From assembly GCF_015163075.1 (NCBI RefSeq), contig NZ_JADDXU010000030.1, positions 1 through 64,000 on the forward strand: a stretch of DNA of 64,000 nucleotides, given 5' to 3'. The translations under genes and the position numbers were made by a program. Source of the DNA: Streptomyces justiciae (GTDB lineage Bacteria; Actinomycetota; Actinomycetes; Streptomycetales; Streptomycetaceae). Below the pieces are notes generated by a model. It did no database searches. It was not told where the DNA came from and saw nothing but the letters and a program-made list of their open reading frames with translations. Positions 15,901 through 23,445 of this stretch are shown here, in pieces. Numbering within the stretch: position 1 is the first letter of the stretch; each line of letters begins with the position of its first letter.

Positions 15901-16759
15901 CCTTGCGGGTGCCGGAGGAGGCGGCACCGCTGCCGCCGACGATGGAGGCGACGTGGGTGCCGTGGCCGTAGGGGTCGTCGGTGGTGGCGCTGTCCGAGAA
16001 GTTCGCCGTCTTCGTGACGCGTCCGGCCAGGTCGGGGTGGGTCTGGTCGACACCCGTGTCGAGGATCGCGACCTTGACGCCCTGCCCGCGTGCACCCGTC
16101 TGCCAGACGGCCGGGGCACCGATCTGGGCGGTGCTGCGGTCCAGGACGGCGTGGACGCGGCCGTCGAGCCATACGCGGGGAACGGCGGCCCTCTTCAACT
16201 TCGCGTCGGTGCGGGCCAGTTGGGTCCAGAAGCGGCCGAGGTCGGCCTGCGCGACATGGAGGGAGTGGGCGTCGATGCTGGGCAACTCCCTGCTCGGGGA
16301 GCCCGGCTCGGCGAACGCGGTGAGCCGGTCCGCGGTGCGCTCGGCGGTGCCGCCGGGGGTGGCGACGATCAGGGGCAGCGCGTGGGTGTGGGCGTCGTCG
16401 TAACCCTGGGCGAGGAGGTTGGTGACGTCGAAGAGGGCCCGGTCCAGGCGGCCTTGGGAGACGAGGGAAGCGGCGTCGGACGGGAGCACCGTCAGGTGTC
16501 CGTCCTGTTCGAAGGTGTGGAAGACGATGCCGTCGCGGCCGGGGCCCGGCCGTATCGCGGCTGTCTGGTGGCCGTCCGGGCCCTTGGCCACGGTTACGCG
16601 GTCTCCGGTGATCAGGTGGACGGTCGCCTCGGTGGATGCGGGCCGGGCCGCCGCCGTGCCCTGCGGCGGTGCGGTGGGGGCGGCGGACGACGGGGTGACC
16701 GCTGGGGTGAGTAGGGCGACGCTCGCTGTGAGTGTCGTCAACAGGCGGAGGTGTCTCAT
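12998..16759 (-). CDS. Large secreted S8 (subtilisin-like) serine peptidase
   Basis: A 1,253-residue exported protease. Start ATG 16759 follows GGGAGAGG; a Sec signal peptide (about 1-28, ending SSA-AP) is followed by a propeptide. The catalytic triad is clear: Asp234 (AILDTGVDQTHPDL), His269 (GHGTHVAS) and Ser444 (GTSMATPHVAG), with the oxyanion Asn in AAGNSG. After the protease domain come a fibronectin/Ig-like C-terminal tract and a PA-like inserted region (LIHFDDSPWTRW), an architecture of degradative Streptomyces subtilases. It has no membrane anchor. Oddity: codons for GYYGVI at 13252-13268 carry a near-perfect copy of the replicon palindrome. Confidence 0.93.
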   Translation of the reverse strand: MRHLRLLTTLTASVALLTPAVTPSSAAPTAPPQGTAAARPASTEATVHLITGDRVTVAKGPDGHQTAAIRPGPGRDGIVFHTFEQDGHLTVLPSDAASLVSQGRLDRALFDVTNLLAQGYDDAHTHALPLIVATPGGTAERTADRLTAFAEPGSPSRELPSIDAHSLHVAQADLGRFWTQLARTDAKLKRAAVPRVWLDGRVHAVLDRSTAQIGAPAVWQTGARGQGVKVAILDTGVDQTHPDLAGRVTKTANFSDSATTDDPYGHGTHVASIVGGSGAASSGTRKGVAPEADLLVGKVLGDNGSGSESQVIDGMEWAAAQGAKVINMSLGSDQPSDGSDVMSQAVNELSRTTSALFVIAAGNSGRDGASTVGSPGAAESALTVGAIDRDDSLADFSSRGPRVGDGAVKPDVTAPGVGIVAARAASTTEGDVVDQYYVAYSGTSMATPHVAGAAALVAQRHPDWTGRRLKDALVSTARTITGQQVTEQGGGRVDAPAAALGTLTATGTLTPGPFQLTDPARTFDLTYTNTSDQAITLNLAPRLTNTAGRPAPPDALRLAATVTVPAHGTTTVPLTTDPARTGQGTYYGYIIATPTDAAVAPVHTTLCLIVHGPIHRLTVRTYDEHGTRVPAQPLIWGPAGFVPYSDPEHGIAEVEEGTYQVSHSSLSTAEDGQELREVVLPEVNVTKDTTVTVDARKTVPVEIRTPRPAEQRGVLSYQTYRELDGHALVQGTMFFDIAKRLYVSPTAQVHNGTFEFASRWQLVAPLLQVRATGLPDPLNAYYMPNSPLFSDRGTTLRAVNAGDAAAPQLGGLRGRLAVLTDQQGTGTDQALRQIAAAGAKGVLLIHFDDSPWTRWTPDGDRSPLPVIRVGATTGAKILTRIHHRTTELTFRGTARSPYLYDVMQVARQQIPQHVVHTVTARDSAVLHTTYADNGGSGWAAEQRFARRPYQQTAWLQYNRYVPTGITRTEYVGAGDTTWQHLVHHTTVYDPDVPLSLGMRDTPHTYRAGTTAKEIWQGSVVRPSIPVNATEPTARQGNVMRLRIPEFTDSQPGHWSRYLPDDGGGIGTRTTEASQDTVTAALYRDGTELTDLNTAWTDIEVPTAPANYRLELHTSRTSPDWDYATRTATTWSFRSSPTDKPTALPLLQLDYAVPVDAHNTVTGSGYYGVIIGVRAQDGAPAPHRPKMHVEISYDDGRTWRTANLRDHGRNTFRATLNRPPHNGDTAYATVRVTAQDTAGNSIQQTVHRAWAVRG
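13252..13268. promoter_or_regulatory. Near-copy (16/17) of the partition-region palindrome inside the subtilase gene
   Basis: TTATTACGCCGTAATAG differs from the consensus only at the first base. It is embedded in coding sequence for YYGVI near the C terminus of the peptidase, about 3 kb from copy 4. A right half-site (CGTAATAGG) also occurs near 15000 in the same gene, in a similar YYGY codon context. Confidence 0.55.
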
Positions 16760-16905
16760 CGGTCCGTGCCTCTCCCGGCGCGCTGTGTGCTGTTCATCTG
16801 CGCGACAGAATCCGTCGGCCGTACGACAGGTGTCACTCGATGCCGGTGGCACACCTGGGACATGTCACAAGGGCGACAGCCGGCATGTATACCCGGGAGA
16901 CACTA

Positions 16906-16926
16906 GTCACCACCTTGACGGGTGAC
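16906..16926 (+). promoter_or_regulatory. GTCACC-N9-GGTGAC box, copy 1, upstream of ohr
   Basis: Half-sites GTCACC (16906-16911) and GGTGAC (16921-16926) with the 9-base spacer ACCTTGACG. TTGACG in the box and CATGAT at 16939-16944 are 17 bases apart and could serve as -35 and -10, so a regulator bound here would block RNA polymerase. Confidence 0.75.
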
Positions 16927-16947
16927 GTTAGGGGCTGCCATGATTGC

Positions 16948-16968
16948 GTCACCGCTTGAACCGGTGAC
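16948..16968 (+). promoter_or_regulatory. GTCACC-N9-GGTGAC box, copy 2, upstream of ohr
   Basis: Half-sites 16948-16953 and 16963-16968 with spacer GCTTGAACC. It lies 42 bases (four helical turns) after copy 1 and 63 bases before the ohr start codon. The two copies are on the same face of the helix, suggesting cooperative binding. Confidence 0.75.
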
Positions 16969-17031
16969 ACGAAAGTGTCCTGGTCAGCGGTCAGGCAAAG
17001 ACCTTTTTCGACCCAGATGGGGAGCACAGTC

Positions 17032-17460
17032 ATGGCAGTCAGCTACACCGCCGTCGTCAACGTCGACGGAGAGGGCCGCAACGGCGGTCACGTCCGCTCC
17101 TCCGACGGTCTGCTGGCGACGAGCCTCGCCCTCCCCAAGGAGCTCGGCGGCGCCGGTACCGCAACCAACCCCGAGCAGCTGCTCGCCGCCGGCTGGGCCG
17201 CCTGTTTCCTCGGCGCCCTGCGCCGCGCCGCCACTGGCCGCAAGATCCGGCTCACGAGCACCGCCATCACCGCCGAGGTCACCCTCACGCACGGCGACGA
17301 CGGTGAGTTCTCCCTCTCCGCCGTCCTCAGCCCCGTGCTCGGTGGTGTCGACGAGGCCACCGCTCAGGAGCTCGCGAACGCCGCCCACCAGATCTGCCCG
17401 TACTCCAAGGCCACGCGCGACAACGTCCCGGTCACCATCAACGCCAGCGCCGCTGCCTGA
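17032..17460 (+). CDS. ohr: Organic hydroperoxide resistance protein (Ohr/OsmC family)
   Basis: A 142-residue Ohr-type peroxidase that reduces organic hydroperoxides with a dithiol. The peroxidatic Cys58 is in AAGWAACFLGAL and the resolving Cys122 in HQICPYSKATRDN; the conserved TATNPEQL segment precedes them. Start ATG 17032 is chosen because GGGGAG lies 7 bases upstream. No OhrR (MarR) gene is adjacent, the usual regulator. Instead two GTCACC-N9-GGTGAC boxes precede the gene, which points to control by the CGNR-type protein encoded at 37.5-38.0 kb. It would act in the cytosol against lipid or fatty-acid hydroperoxides. Confidence 0.92.
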   Translation: MAVSYTAVVNVDGEGRNGGHVRSSDGLLATSLALPKELGGAGTATNPEQLLAAGWAACFLGALRRAATGRKIRLTSTAITAEVTLTHGDDGEFSLSAVLSPVLGGVDEATAQELANAAHQICPYSKATRDNVPVTINASAAA

Positions 17461-17470
17461 GAGGCACACC

Positions 17471-17686
17471 ATGGTCTCCCTGACGCACATACGTGTACGG
17501 GCCGCCGAGAAACGTTGTGCACACTCCCGACGCGCTTCTGGTGAGCATGTTTCTGATGAGCAGGTGTCTCGAGATGTCTCGGTTCCCGAGGGGGGCCGTG
17601 ACTGGCCCACGGACGCGCAGGTGTGGGGCTGGGCGGAGAGCGCGGTGCTGGCGGGGTACGGTCCCGGGCCCGCGAGCCTGCTCTGA
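17471..17686 (+). CDS. Possible small protein of unknown function after ohr
   Basis: A 71-residue reading frame, ATG 17471, 10 bases after the ohr stop with GAGAGG overlapping that stop. It is arginine-rich at the N terminus and ends GYGPGPASLL. It has no recognisable family and weak third-position G/C bias in the middle. Its last 26 bases form the left arm of a 14-bp hairpin (17661-17702), which argues against it. It may be only leader or terminator DNA. Confidence 0.25.
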   Translation: MVSLTHIRVRAAEKRCAHSRRASGEHVSDEQVSRDVSVPEGGRDWPTDAQVWGWAESAVLAGYGPGPASLL

Positions 17687-17702
17687 CCCGCGGGCCCGGG
17701 AC
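17661..17702. terminator. 14-bp hairpin between convergent ohr and SGNH hydrolase genes
   Basis: GTCCCGGGCCCGCG (17661-17674) pairs perfectly with 17689-17702 around a 14-base loop. It lies between two convergent genes and can serve both strands. Confidence 0.6.
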
Positions 17703-17705
17703 ATA

Positions 17706-18614
17706 TCAGTGGCGTCGGCCGTGACCTGCGAGAACGCCCTCGACCACAGTGGCCATCGCGCTCTCACCCGTGGCGTTGGGGTGCACCGGCGCCGCCGGAG
17801 TCTCAGGCGCGAAGGTCTCTATCCACCGCTCGCCGACCGGCTTGCAGAGGTCGTGCCCGATGGTCGGCGTGTACGTGTCCACGTACCGAGCCCCGCCGCG
17901 GCGGGCCTGGCGGGCCAGCATCGCGTTGAGTTCCTTCTCCTTGTCGCGCAGCCACGCGAAGTCGCCCGCGGCCAGCGGTACCTTGCTGCTGGTGCAGCCG
18001 ACGCCGTCCTCCGGGAACAGGTCGGGGTAGCCGACGACCACGACCCGGGCGTACGGCGCCCGGTGGTGAACGGCCCGCAGGACCTGCGCCACCTTCGGAC
18101 CGGTCGCGGCGATCGCGTCCGTGATCTGGTCCGCGCCGCTGCCCGCGAAGTGGGCTTCGCACGGGGCACCCGCAGGGTTGCCGGATGTGAGCCGGGCGCA
18201 CGTGCCCAGCACCGTCGAGAAACCGATGTCGTTGCCGCCCACAGTCACCGTGACCAGGTCGGTGCTCCGGTTCAGGGCATCGAGCTGCGCCGGGACACCG
18301 TCGGCCTGCGGGGCGGTCATGTCGGCGGTGGTGGCACCCGCGCAACTGACATCGGTCAGCCTCGCGGAACGCGAGCGCGCCACCAGCGAGGGGTAGTTCT
18401 GGTCGGAACGCTGACAGGTCGCGTCGACCTGGGTGGGCACCAGGGGCGCGGAGGCGTACGAGTCCCCGAGGGCGACGTAGTCCACCCGGTGCCTGCTCTC
18501 CGCGGCGGTGCTCGCCGCGGCCGTTCCGGCCGGGGCGAGGGCGGCCGCGGAGAGCAGCGCGGCCCCCGCCGTCAGCGCCCGGCCGGTGCGGGAGGTGGGG
18601 AGGAGTTTCCTCAA
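17706..18614 (-). CDS. Secreted SGNH/GDSL-family lipase or esterase
   Basis: About 302 residues. I prefer the TTG start at 18614 because GGAAGGA lies 6 bases upstream; ATG 18629 is the alternative but has no ribosome binding site. A Sec signal peptide (about 1-35, ending TAAAS) is followed by block I GDSYASA (Ser52), block II around CAGATTADM, block III GGNDIGF, and the C-terminal block V HPNATGESAM with the catalytic His. Paired cysteines (CQRSD.., CARL..CEAHF, CTSSK, DLCK) suggest disulfides, as in extracellular Streptomyces lipases of the SCO1725 type. It would hydrolyse extracellular lipid or acetyl esters. Confidence 0.88.
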   Translation of the reverse strand: MRKLLPTSRTGRALTAGAALLSAAALAPAGTAAASTAAESRHRVDYVALGDSYASAPLVPTQVDATCQRSDQNYPSLVARSRSARLTDVSCAGATTADMTAPQADGVPAQLDALNRSTDLVTVTVGGNDIGFSTVLGTCARLTSGNPAGAPCEAHFAGSGADQITDAIAATGPKVAQVLRAVHHRAPYARVVVVGYPDLFPEDGVGCTSSKVPLAAGDFAWLRDKEKELNAMLARQARRGGARYVDTYTPTIGHDLCKPVGERWIETFAPETPAAPVHPNATGESAMATVVEGVLAGHGRRH

Positions 18615-18638
18615 GATCCGTCCTTCCATTCGGTCGAC

Positions 18639-18656
18639 GGCCCCCGTACGGGGGCC
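18639..18656. repeat. 18-base GC-rich palindrome in the leader of the SGNH hydrolase gene
   Basis: GGCCCCCGTACGGGGGCC is perfectly self-complementary and lies 25 bases before the preferred start codon. It could be an operator or an RNA hairpin limiting translation. An ACACACGTAT motif shared with other intergenic regions follows at 18662-18671. Confidence 0.5.
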
Positions 18657-18831
18657 CATCAGACACACGTATCGGGCAGCCGTCCGGTGCGGTGACTTCC
18701 GTAACGAATTGCCAACACGTCCGCGATTCACCGTCAGTTGACTGAGGCGGCACATGTCGACCGCCGCCGACACTGAGCGCACCGTTCCTGCTCTGCGCGG
18801 ACACCACACCATCGAAAGCGAGATCACAGTC

Positions 18832-19278
18832 ATGGACATGAAGCTCGAAGTCGTCATCCTGCCCGTCTCCGACGTGGACCGGGCCAAGAGCTTCTACGTC
18901 GAACGGCTCGGCTGGCGCCTCGACGCCGACTTCCCGATCCACGACGGCTACCGGATCGTGCAGGTCACCCCGCCCGGCTCCGAGTGCTCGATCATCTTCG
19001 GGGAGGGGCTCACCCGGCAGGAACCGGGCACGCTCCACGGCCTTCAGCTGACCGTCACCGACATCCTCAAGGCCCAGGAGGAGCTGACCTCGTACGGCGT
19101 GGAGGTCTACGGCCCGTTCCGCGACGAAACGGGCGCCTTCCACCACGCCGGTGACACCCACCGCGTACTGGGCCTGCACCCTGAGCGAGCCAGCTACGGC
19201 ACCTTCGCCGCCTTCAAGGACCTGGACGGCAACGAGTGGTTCCTCCAGGAGGTCACCGAGCGGGCCCCGGGCCGCTGA
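18832..19278 (+). CDS. VOC-family (glyoxalase/bleomycin-resistance fold) protein
   Basis: 148 residues with two beta-alpha-beta-beta-beta units: VVILPVSDVDRAKSFYVERLGWRLDADF, and TVTDILKAQEELTSYGVEVYGPF followed by FAAFKDLDGNEWFLQEV. The ending Glu of FLQEV is a usual metal ligand. ATG 18832 is preferred to the ATG at 18754 because family members begin at MDMKLEV. VOC proteins of this size act as glyoxalases, dioxygenases or drug-binding proteins; substrate not evident. It is followed closely (50 bases) by the FAD oxidoreductase gene and is probably co-transcribed with it. Confidence 0.8.
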   Translation: MDMKLEVVILPVSDVDRAKSFYVERLGWRLDADFPIHDGYRIVQVTPPGSECSIIFGEGLTRQEPGTLHGLQLTVTDILKAQEELTSYGVEVYGPFRDETGAFHHAGDTHRVLGLHPERASYGTFAAFKDLDGNEWFLQEVTERAPGR

Positions 19279-19328
19279 GACCCGCCTGACTCCACCCACC
19301 CGCCCGGCACACAGCCACCGGAGGACAC

Positions 19329-20774
19329 ATGACGACCGAGAACACCCGCACCTACGACGTCATCGTGATCGGCGCCGGACCCGTCGGCGAGAACGTCGCG
19401 GACCGGACCACTGCCGCCGGTCTGAGCACGCTCATCGTGGAGAGCGAACTGGCCGGCGGCGAGTGCTCGTACTGGGCCTGCGAACCCAGCAAGGCCCTGC
19501 TGCGCCCCGCTCTGGTCCGCGCCGACGCCGCGCACATGCCAGGAATCGACCCCGCCGTGGCGGGCCCGCTGGACGTCGACGCCGTACTGGCGCATCGCGA
19601 CCGCATGTCCGCCGACTGGAAGGACGACGGCCAGGTCGAGTGGATCAAGTCTGCGGGCATCGACCTGCTGCGCGGCCATGGACGGCTGGCGGGGGAGCGC
19701 GAGGTGACGGTGGAGACGCCTGACGGCGACACCGTGCGCTTGCGGGCCCGGCACGCCGTCGCAGTGTGCACCGGCAGCCGCGCTGCCCTGCCACCGCTGC
19801 CGGGGATCGAACAGCTGCGTCCCTGGACCAGCCGGGAGGCCACCAGCGCCCGCCGGGTGCCGCGCCGCCTCGTCATTGTCGGTGCCGGTGTGGTGGGCGT
19901 CGAGATGGCCACGGCCTGGCAGGCCCTGGGCAGCGAGGTGACCTTGCTGGCCCGTGAGGACGGACTGCTGCCCCGGATGGAGCCCTTCGCGGGGGAGTTG
20001 GTCACCGAGCGGCTGCGGGAGGCCGGAGCGGACGTACGGTTCGGTGTCTCCGTCGTGGACGCGAAGCGGGCGGACGGCACAGGGGGCGAGGTCCGGGTCT
20101 GGCTGTCGGACGGTTCCGAACTCGCCGCCGACGAGATCCTCTTCGCCACCGGCCGGGCCCCGCGCTCGCAGGACATCGGTCTCGACACCGTGGGACTCGA
20201 GCCGGGGGACTGGCTCACCGTCGACGACAGCCTCACCGTCAGCGCGGTCCCGGGGGAGTGGCTGTACGCCGTCGGCGACGTCAACCGGCGCGCCCTGTTC
20301 ACCCACCAGGGCAAGTACCAGGCCCGCATCGCCGGTTCGGTCATCGCGGCCCGGGCGCGGGGCGAACGGCTGGACGCCGGGCGCTGGACACCGCACAGCA
20401 GTACGGCGGATGTCGAGGCCGTCCCGGGCGTCGTGTTCACCGACCCCACGATCGCGAGCGTGGGCCTGACCGTACGGGAGGCGGAACACACCGGACGGGA
20501 CGTCGAGGTCGTCGACTACGAGATCGGGCACCTCGCGGGTGCCGTCCAGTACCGCCCCGGCTACCGGGGCCGGGCCCGCATCGTCATCGACCGGGACCGC
20601 CAGGTCGTCGTCGGCGCCACCTTCGTGGGGCCGGGCGTGGAAGAGCTGGTGTACTCGGCCACCGTCGCCATCACCGGCGAGGTGCCGGTCGAACGACTCT
20701 GGCACGCCGTACCCGCATTCCCCACCCTCAGCGAGGTGTGGCTGCGTCTGCTGGAGACGAGGAGGGACTCATGA
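19329..20774 (+). CDS. FAD/NAD(P)-dependent pyridine nucleotide-disulfide oxidoreductase (mercuric reductase/lipoamide dehydrogenase-like)
   Basis: 481 residues. The FAD-binding VIVIGAGPVGENVA is at the N terminus and the redox-active disulfide is GGECSYWACEPSK (Cys46/Cys51, CxxxxC). A second Rossmann motif RRLVIVGAGVVGVEMA binds NAD(P)H, a second FAD motif is WLYAVGDVNR, and the C-terminal dimerisation domain ends with the HAVPAFPTLSE segment that supplies the catalytic His. It has no N-terminal HMA domain and no C-terminal vicinal Cys pair, so mercury reduction is unlikely despite the usual database name. A gene overlap (ATGA) couples it to the GPP34 gene. Confidence 0.88.
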   Translation: MTTENTRTYDVIVIGAGPVGENVADRTTAAGLSTLIVESELAGGECSYWACEPSKALLRPALVRADAAHMPGIDPAVAGPLDVDAVLAHRDRMSADWKDDGQVEWIKSAGIDLLRGHGRLAGEREVTVETPDGDTVRLRARHAVAVCTGSRAALPPLPGIEQLRPWTSREATSARRVPRRLVIVGAGVVGVEMATAWQALGSEVTLLAREDGLLPRMEPFAGELVTERLREAGADVRFGVSVVDAKRADGTGGEVRVWLSDGSELAADEILFATGRAPRSQDIGLDTVGLEPGDWLTVDDSLTVSAVPGEWLYAVGDVNRRALFTHQGKYQARIAGSVIAARARGERLDAGRWTPHSSTADVEAVPGVVFTDPTIASVGLTVREAEHTGRDVEVVDYEIGHLAGAVQYRPGYRGRARIVIDRDRQVVVGATFVGPGVEELVYSATVAITGEVPVERLWHAVPAFPTLSEVWLRLLETRRDS

Positions 20775-21373
20775 GCACCGCACGCGACCTCGTGCTCGTC
20801 GCGCTGGGCAAGCCGGCCGGCCACCTCGTGGGCCAGGGGGACCTGTCGCTCACGCTCGCCGGCGCCGAAGCCGTCGATCTGCTGCGGAGCGGGGCACTGA
20901 AGCTGGACGGCGACCGGATCGTGCCCGGGCCCCCGACGGTGACCGGTGATGTGCTGCTGGACCAGGCGGACGCCTCCCTGGCCCGGCAGGAACCGTACGA
21001 AACCCTCGATGACTGGCTGTGGCGCCGCGCCGACGGACTCGCGATGGCCTATGTCCACGAACTGGAGCGGACCGGGCTCCTCGTGCATGAGCACAGGCAC
21101 GGGTTCCGGCTGCTGTCCGAGCGGACCGTCCTGGCCGATTCGAGGGCACGCCGCGCTGCGGAGGAGCGCAGAGCGTCCGGCGAGCCCGTCCTGACCGCCC
21201 TGCTGGCGGCGGCGGGCATCGATGAGGAGCCGTTGGCGTCGGACGGGAGTGCTCTCGACGACGCCGTCACCTCCGTACTGGCCGCTGTCGGCGACGCGGT
21301 GGTGCAACTCGAGTCCCTACGACTGCGGCGTGACGTCGAGAACGCCGCGTTCGACAACGTGTGGCGCGGATAG
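20771..21373 (+). CDS. GPP34 (GOLPH3-like) family protein
   Basis: A 200-residue protein with the GOLPH3/GPP34 pattern: ARDLVLVALGKPAGHL, SLTLAGAEAVDLL, LKLDGDRIV, and the central ARQEPYETLDDWLWRRADGLAMAYVHELERTGLL. Eukaryotic relatives bind phosphatidylinositol-4-phosphate at Golgi membranes. Bacterial members are frequent in Streptomyces with undetermined lipid or membrane roles. The ATG overlaps the stop of the upstream oxidoreductase gene by 4 bases, implying translational coupling and a functional link to it. Confidence 0.85.
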   Translation: MSTARDLVLVALGKPAGHLVGQGDLSLTLAGAEAVDLLRSGALKLDGDRIVPGPPTVTGDVLLDQADASLARQEPYETLDDWLWRRADGLAMAYVHELERTGLLVHEHRHGFRLLSERTVLADSRARRAAEERRASGEPVLTALLAAAGIDEEPLASDGSALDDAVTSVLAAVGDAVVQLESLRLRRDVENAAFDNVWRG

Positions 21374-21394
21374 GCGCCGCGCGCCCCGACCCGA

Positions 21395-21428
21395 CTGGTT
21401 CCGACGCGGCCGGCCGTGCCGGAACCAG
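21395..21428. terminator. Inverted repeat between convergent GPP34 and methyltransferase genes
   Basis: CTGGTTCCG (21395-21403) pairs with CGGAACCAG (21420-21428), with a GC-rich partly self-complementary loop (GCGGCCGGCC). It sits in the 74-base convergent gap. Confidence 0.5.
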
Positions 21429-21447
21429 CTCGTCCTCCCGTTGCCGG

Positions 21448-22503
21448 TCAGCGGGTGACGTCGTAGACGCGGTTGGTGAAGGTCTCGACGGCGAGCTTCC
21501 AGCTGCGCAGGCCCGCCTCGGCGGCGATCTCCTTGAGCGTGTCCGGGCCGGGGTGGTTGCCGAGCGCGTGCGGGCCGTTCTGCGCGAGGGCCACCGGAAG
21601 GCAGAGGACGGGCGAGGTGGAGGCGAAGGAGCGGCCGATGGGGTTGATGTTCTCCGAGGGCACGGCCGACACGTTCGGCTCGACGACCAGGCAGCGCCCG
21701 TCGACCGCGAGAGCCTGCTCGGCACGGCGGAACGCCGCACCGGGGTCACCGAGGTCGTGGAGACAGTCGAAGAACGTGACGAGGTCGTAGTCCCCGCCGG
21801 GGAAGTCGTTCGCCGCGGCGACCTCGAACGTCACGCGGTCGTCCAGGCAGGCCTCCTTGGCCAGCCTGCGGGCCGTCTCGATGGAGGGTGCGTGGAAGTC
21901 GAAGCCGTGGAAGCGGGCCTGCGGGAACGCCTTGGCCATGAGCAGGGTCGAGTGGCCGAAGCCGCAGCCCACGTCCGCGACCGAGGCACCGCTGCGCAGC
22001 TTGGCCTCGACGCCGTCCAGGGCAGGCAGCCACTCCTGGACGAGAACCGCCTCGTAGCCGGGCTTGAAGAAGGCGGCGACGCCCTCCGCCAGTTCCGGCC
22101 CGAAGTCCTGCCAGCCGACACCGCCGCCGTTGCGGTAGGCGTTCGCCAGCGCCTCTTCGGCGCCGTAGAGGGCCTTGAGCATGGTGAAACCGCCGCCGAC
22201 GTACGTCGGCAGCGAGGAGTCGGCGAGCACAGCCGCGTGCTCGTCCGGCAGTACATAGGTGTTCGCTGTGGGTTCGTACACCACGTAGGCGCCGGCCACC
22301 TGCGCGGCCAGCCACTCGCGGACATAACGTTCGACGAGACCCGTCTTCTCGGCCAGTTCGTCCGAGGTGAGCGCCCCGGCCCCTGCCATTGCCTGGTACA
22401 GGCCGAGGCGGACCCCCAGAGACGTGGTCACCCCCGCGAAGGCGGCCGCGTTGTCAGCGACCACCCGCTCGAGGAACTCCATTACGCGATTCTCGTCCGA
22501 CAT
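21448..22503 (-). CDS. Class I SAM-dependent methyltransferase with N-terminal winged helix (Rv2258c-like)
   Basis: 351 residues; start ATG 22503 follows GGGAGAA at suitable spacing. The N-terminal ~110 residues form a winged-helix dimerisation domain (SLGVRLGLYQAMAGAGALTSDELAEKTGL, VREWLAAQVAGAYV). The methyltransferase core has VADVGCGFGHSTLLMAKAFP (SAM-binding motif I) and ARFHGFDFHAPSIETAR (motif II acidic region), with DYDLVTFFDCLHDLGDP and CLVVEPN. The architecture matches small-molecule methyltransferases of the Mycobacterium Rv2258c kind. Substrate unknown. It stands alone between convergent and tandem neighbours. Confidence 0.88.
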   Translation of the reverse strand: MSDENRVMEFLERVVADNAAAFAGVTTSLGVRLGLYQAMAGAGALTSDELAEKTGLVERYVREWLAAQVAGAYVVYEPTANTYVLPDEHAAVLADSSLPTYVGGGFTMLKALYGAEEALANAYRNGGGVGWQDFGPELAEGVAAFFKPGYEAVLVQEWLPALDGVEAKLRSGASVADVGCGFGHSTLLMAKAFPQARFHGFDFHAPSIETARRLAKEACLDDRVTFEVAAANDFPGGDYDLVTFFDCLHDLGDPGAAFRRAEQALAVDGRCLVVEPNVSAVPSENINPIGRSFASTSPVLCLPVALAQNGPHALGNHPGPDTLKEIAAEAGLRSWKLAVETFTNRVYDVTR

Positions 22504-22636
22504 GTGATGGACCGTTCTCCCGTGGGTTCCCTGGAACAGAACCCCTCGCTCCCGCAACGGGAAAGGGGCCGCTCCCGGTTCACACACCACCAAAGGCCGG
22601 GCTCACACCTCGAACGGGCGCGATTGCCGGGACGAG

Positions 22637-23203
22637 TCAGGCGGAGCCGTCCGCCGCACCCGGCTTGACCAGGGTGTACATGACGGAACGCTGCTGCTTG
22701 TGACGCCTGATACGGCCCTTGGCAACCAGCGATTCGAGGGTGTTGCGCACCACCTGCGGGGTGGGGTTGCGGTCCGGGTGCTTCTCGAGGAGTTCGTCTC
22801 GCAGCTCTTTCGCCAGCCGTGGTTCCTCGTACTGGCCGAGCAGGTCCGCCAGCAGGTCACCGAGCAGGGACTGGCGCGACTTCCCCTTCGCGCCGGCCTT
22901 CGCCGTGGTGCTGGACGAGGCGGTCTTGACCGACGCCGAACGCCGTGTACCGGCTCCGCCGACCGTCTTCTTGGCCTTTGCGACGACGGGCTCGTCCTGC
23001 AGCTGCTCCGGCAGCCGGGACGCGTCGGCGAAGCCCTCGTACTGCTCGGCGAGGTTGAGGATGTCCGCGAGGAGAGCCTCCTCCTGCTTCAACGTGGAAA
23101 TCCTGTCCGCCAGCTGCTGTTGCAGCCGACGGTTCTCCTCCAAGTCCGACGCGGCCTGTGCTACGTACCGCGATCGGAGCGTGGCGGCTGATTGGCTGGT
23201 CAC
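22637..23203 (-). CDS. Coiled-coil plus winged-helix putative regulatory protein
   Basis: 188 residues. The GTG start is preceded by GAAGGAG. Residues ~10-55 form a heptad coiled coil (DLEENRRLQQQLADRISTLKQEEALLADI). A basic Ala/Ser/Lys linker (about 80-110) follows, then a C-terminal winged-helix-like domain (about 112-180: LLGDLLADLLGQYEEPRLAKELRDEL, VVRNTLESLVAKGRIRRH, RSVMYTL). Proteins of this layout occur in several copies in Streptomyces and are taken as DNA-binding regulators; I know no defined function. It stands alone in its transcription unit. Confidence 0.7.
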   Translation of the reverse strand: MTSQSAATLRSRYVAQAASDLEENRRLQQQLADRISTLKQEEALLADILNLAEQYEGFADASRLPEQLQDEPVVAKAKKTVGGAGTRRSASVKTASSSTTAKAGAKGKSRQSLLGDLLADLLGQYEEPRLAKELRDELLEKHPDRNPTPQVVRNTLESLVAKGRIRRHKQQRSVMYTLVKPGAADGSA

Positions 23204-23445
23204 AACCGTTCACTCCTTCGATATGGATGACGTTGCGCATGGTACCCACGCCGAGGGTCCCGTATGGATAAGTGTCAACGCCAGATGGTTTCTCCGGACA
23301 TGCTCACTCTTCACGATAAGCGTTGATGTGCCCCGGCATACAGCTATGTGCCTCATCTTCCCCCTTGTGAGTATGCCGCTGACGCCCGCTCGCCCCAGGG
23401 GAAGCCCGGACATACTGTCCGGTAAGTGTGTCGATGAACCGGTGC

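Noticed and set aside
19329..20774. Naming the FAD oxidoreductase merA
   Set aside because: It has no HMA domain, no C-terminal Cys pair and no mer neighbours.
23250..23440. A small gene between the coiled-coil regulator and MBL genes
   Set aside because: Short frames on both strands lack ribosome binding sites and codon bias; the segment is comparatively AT-rich promoter-like DNA.
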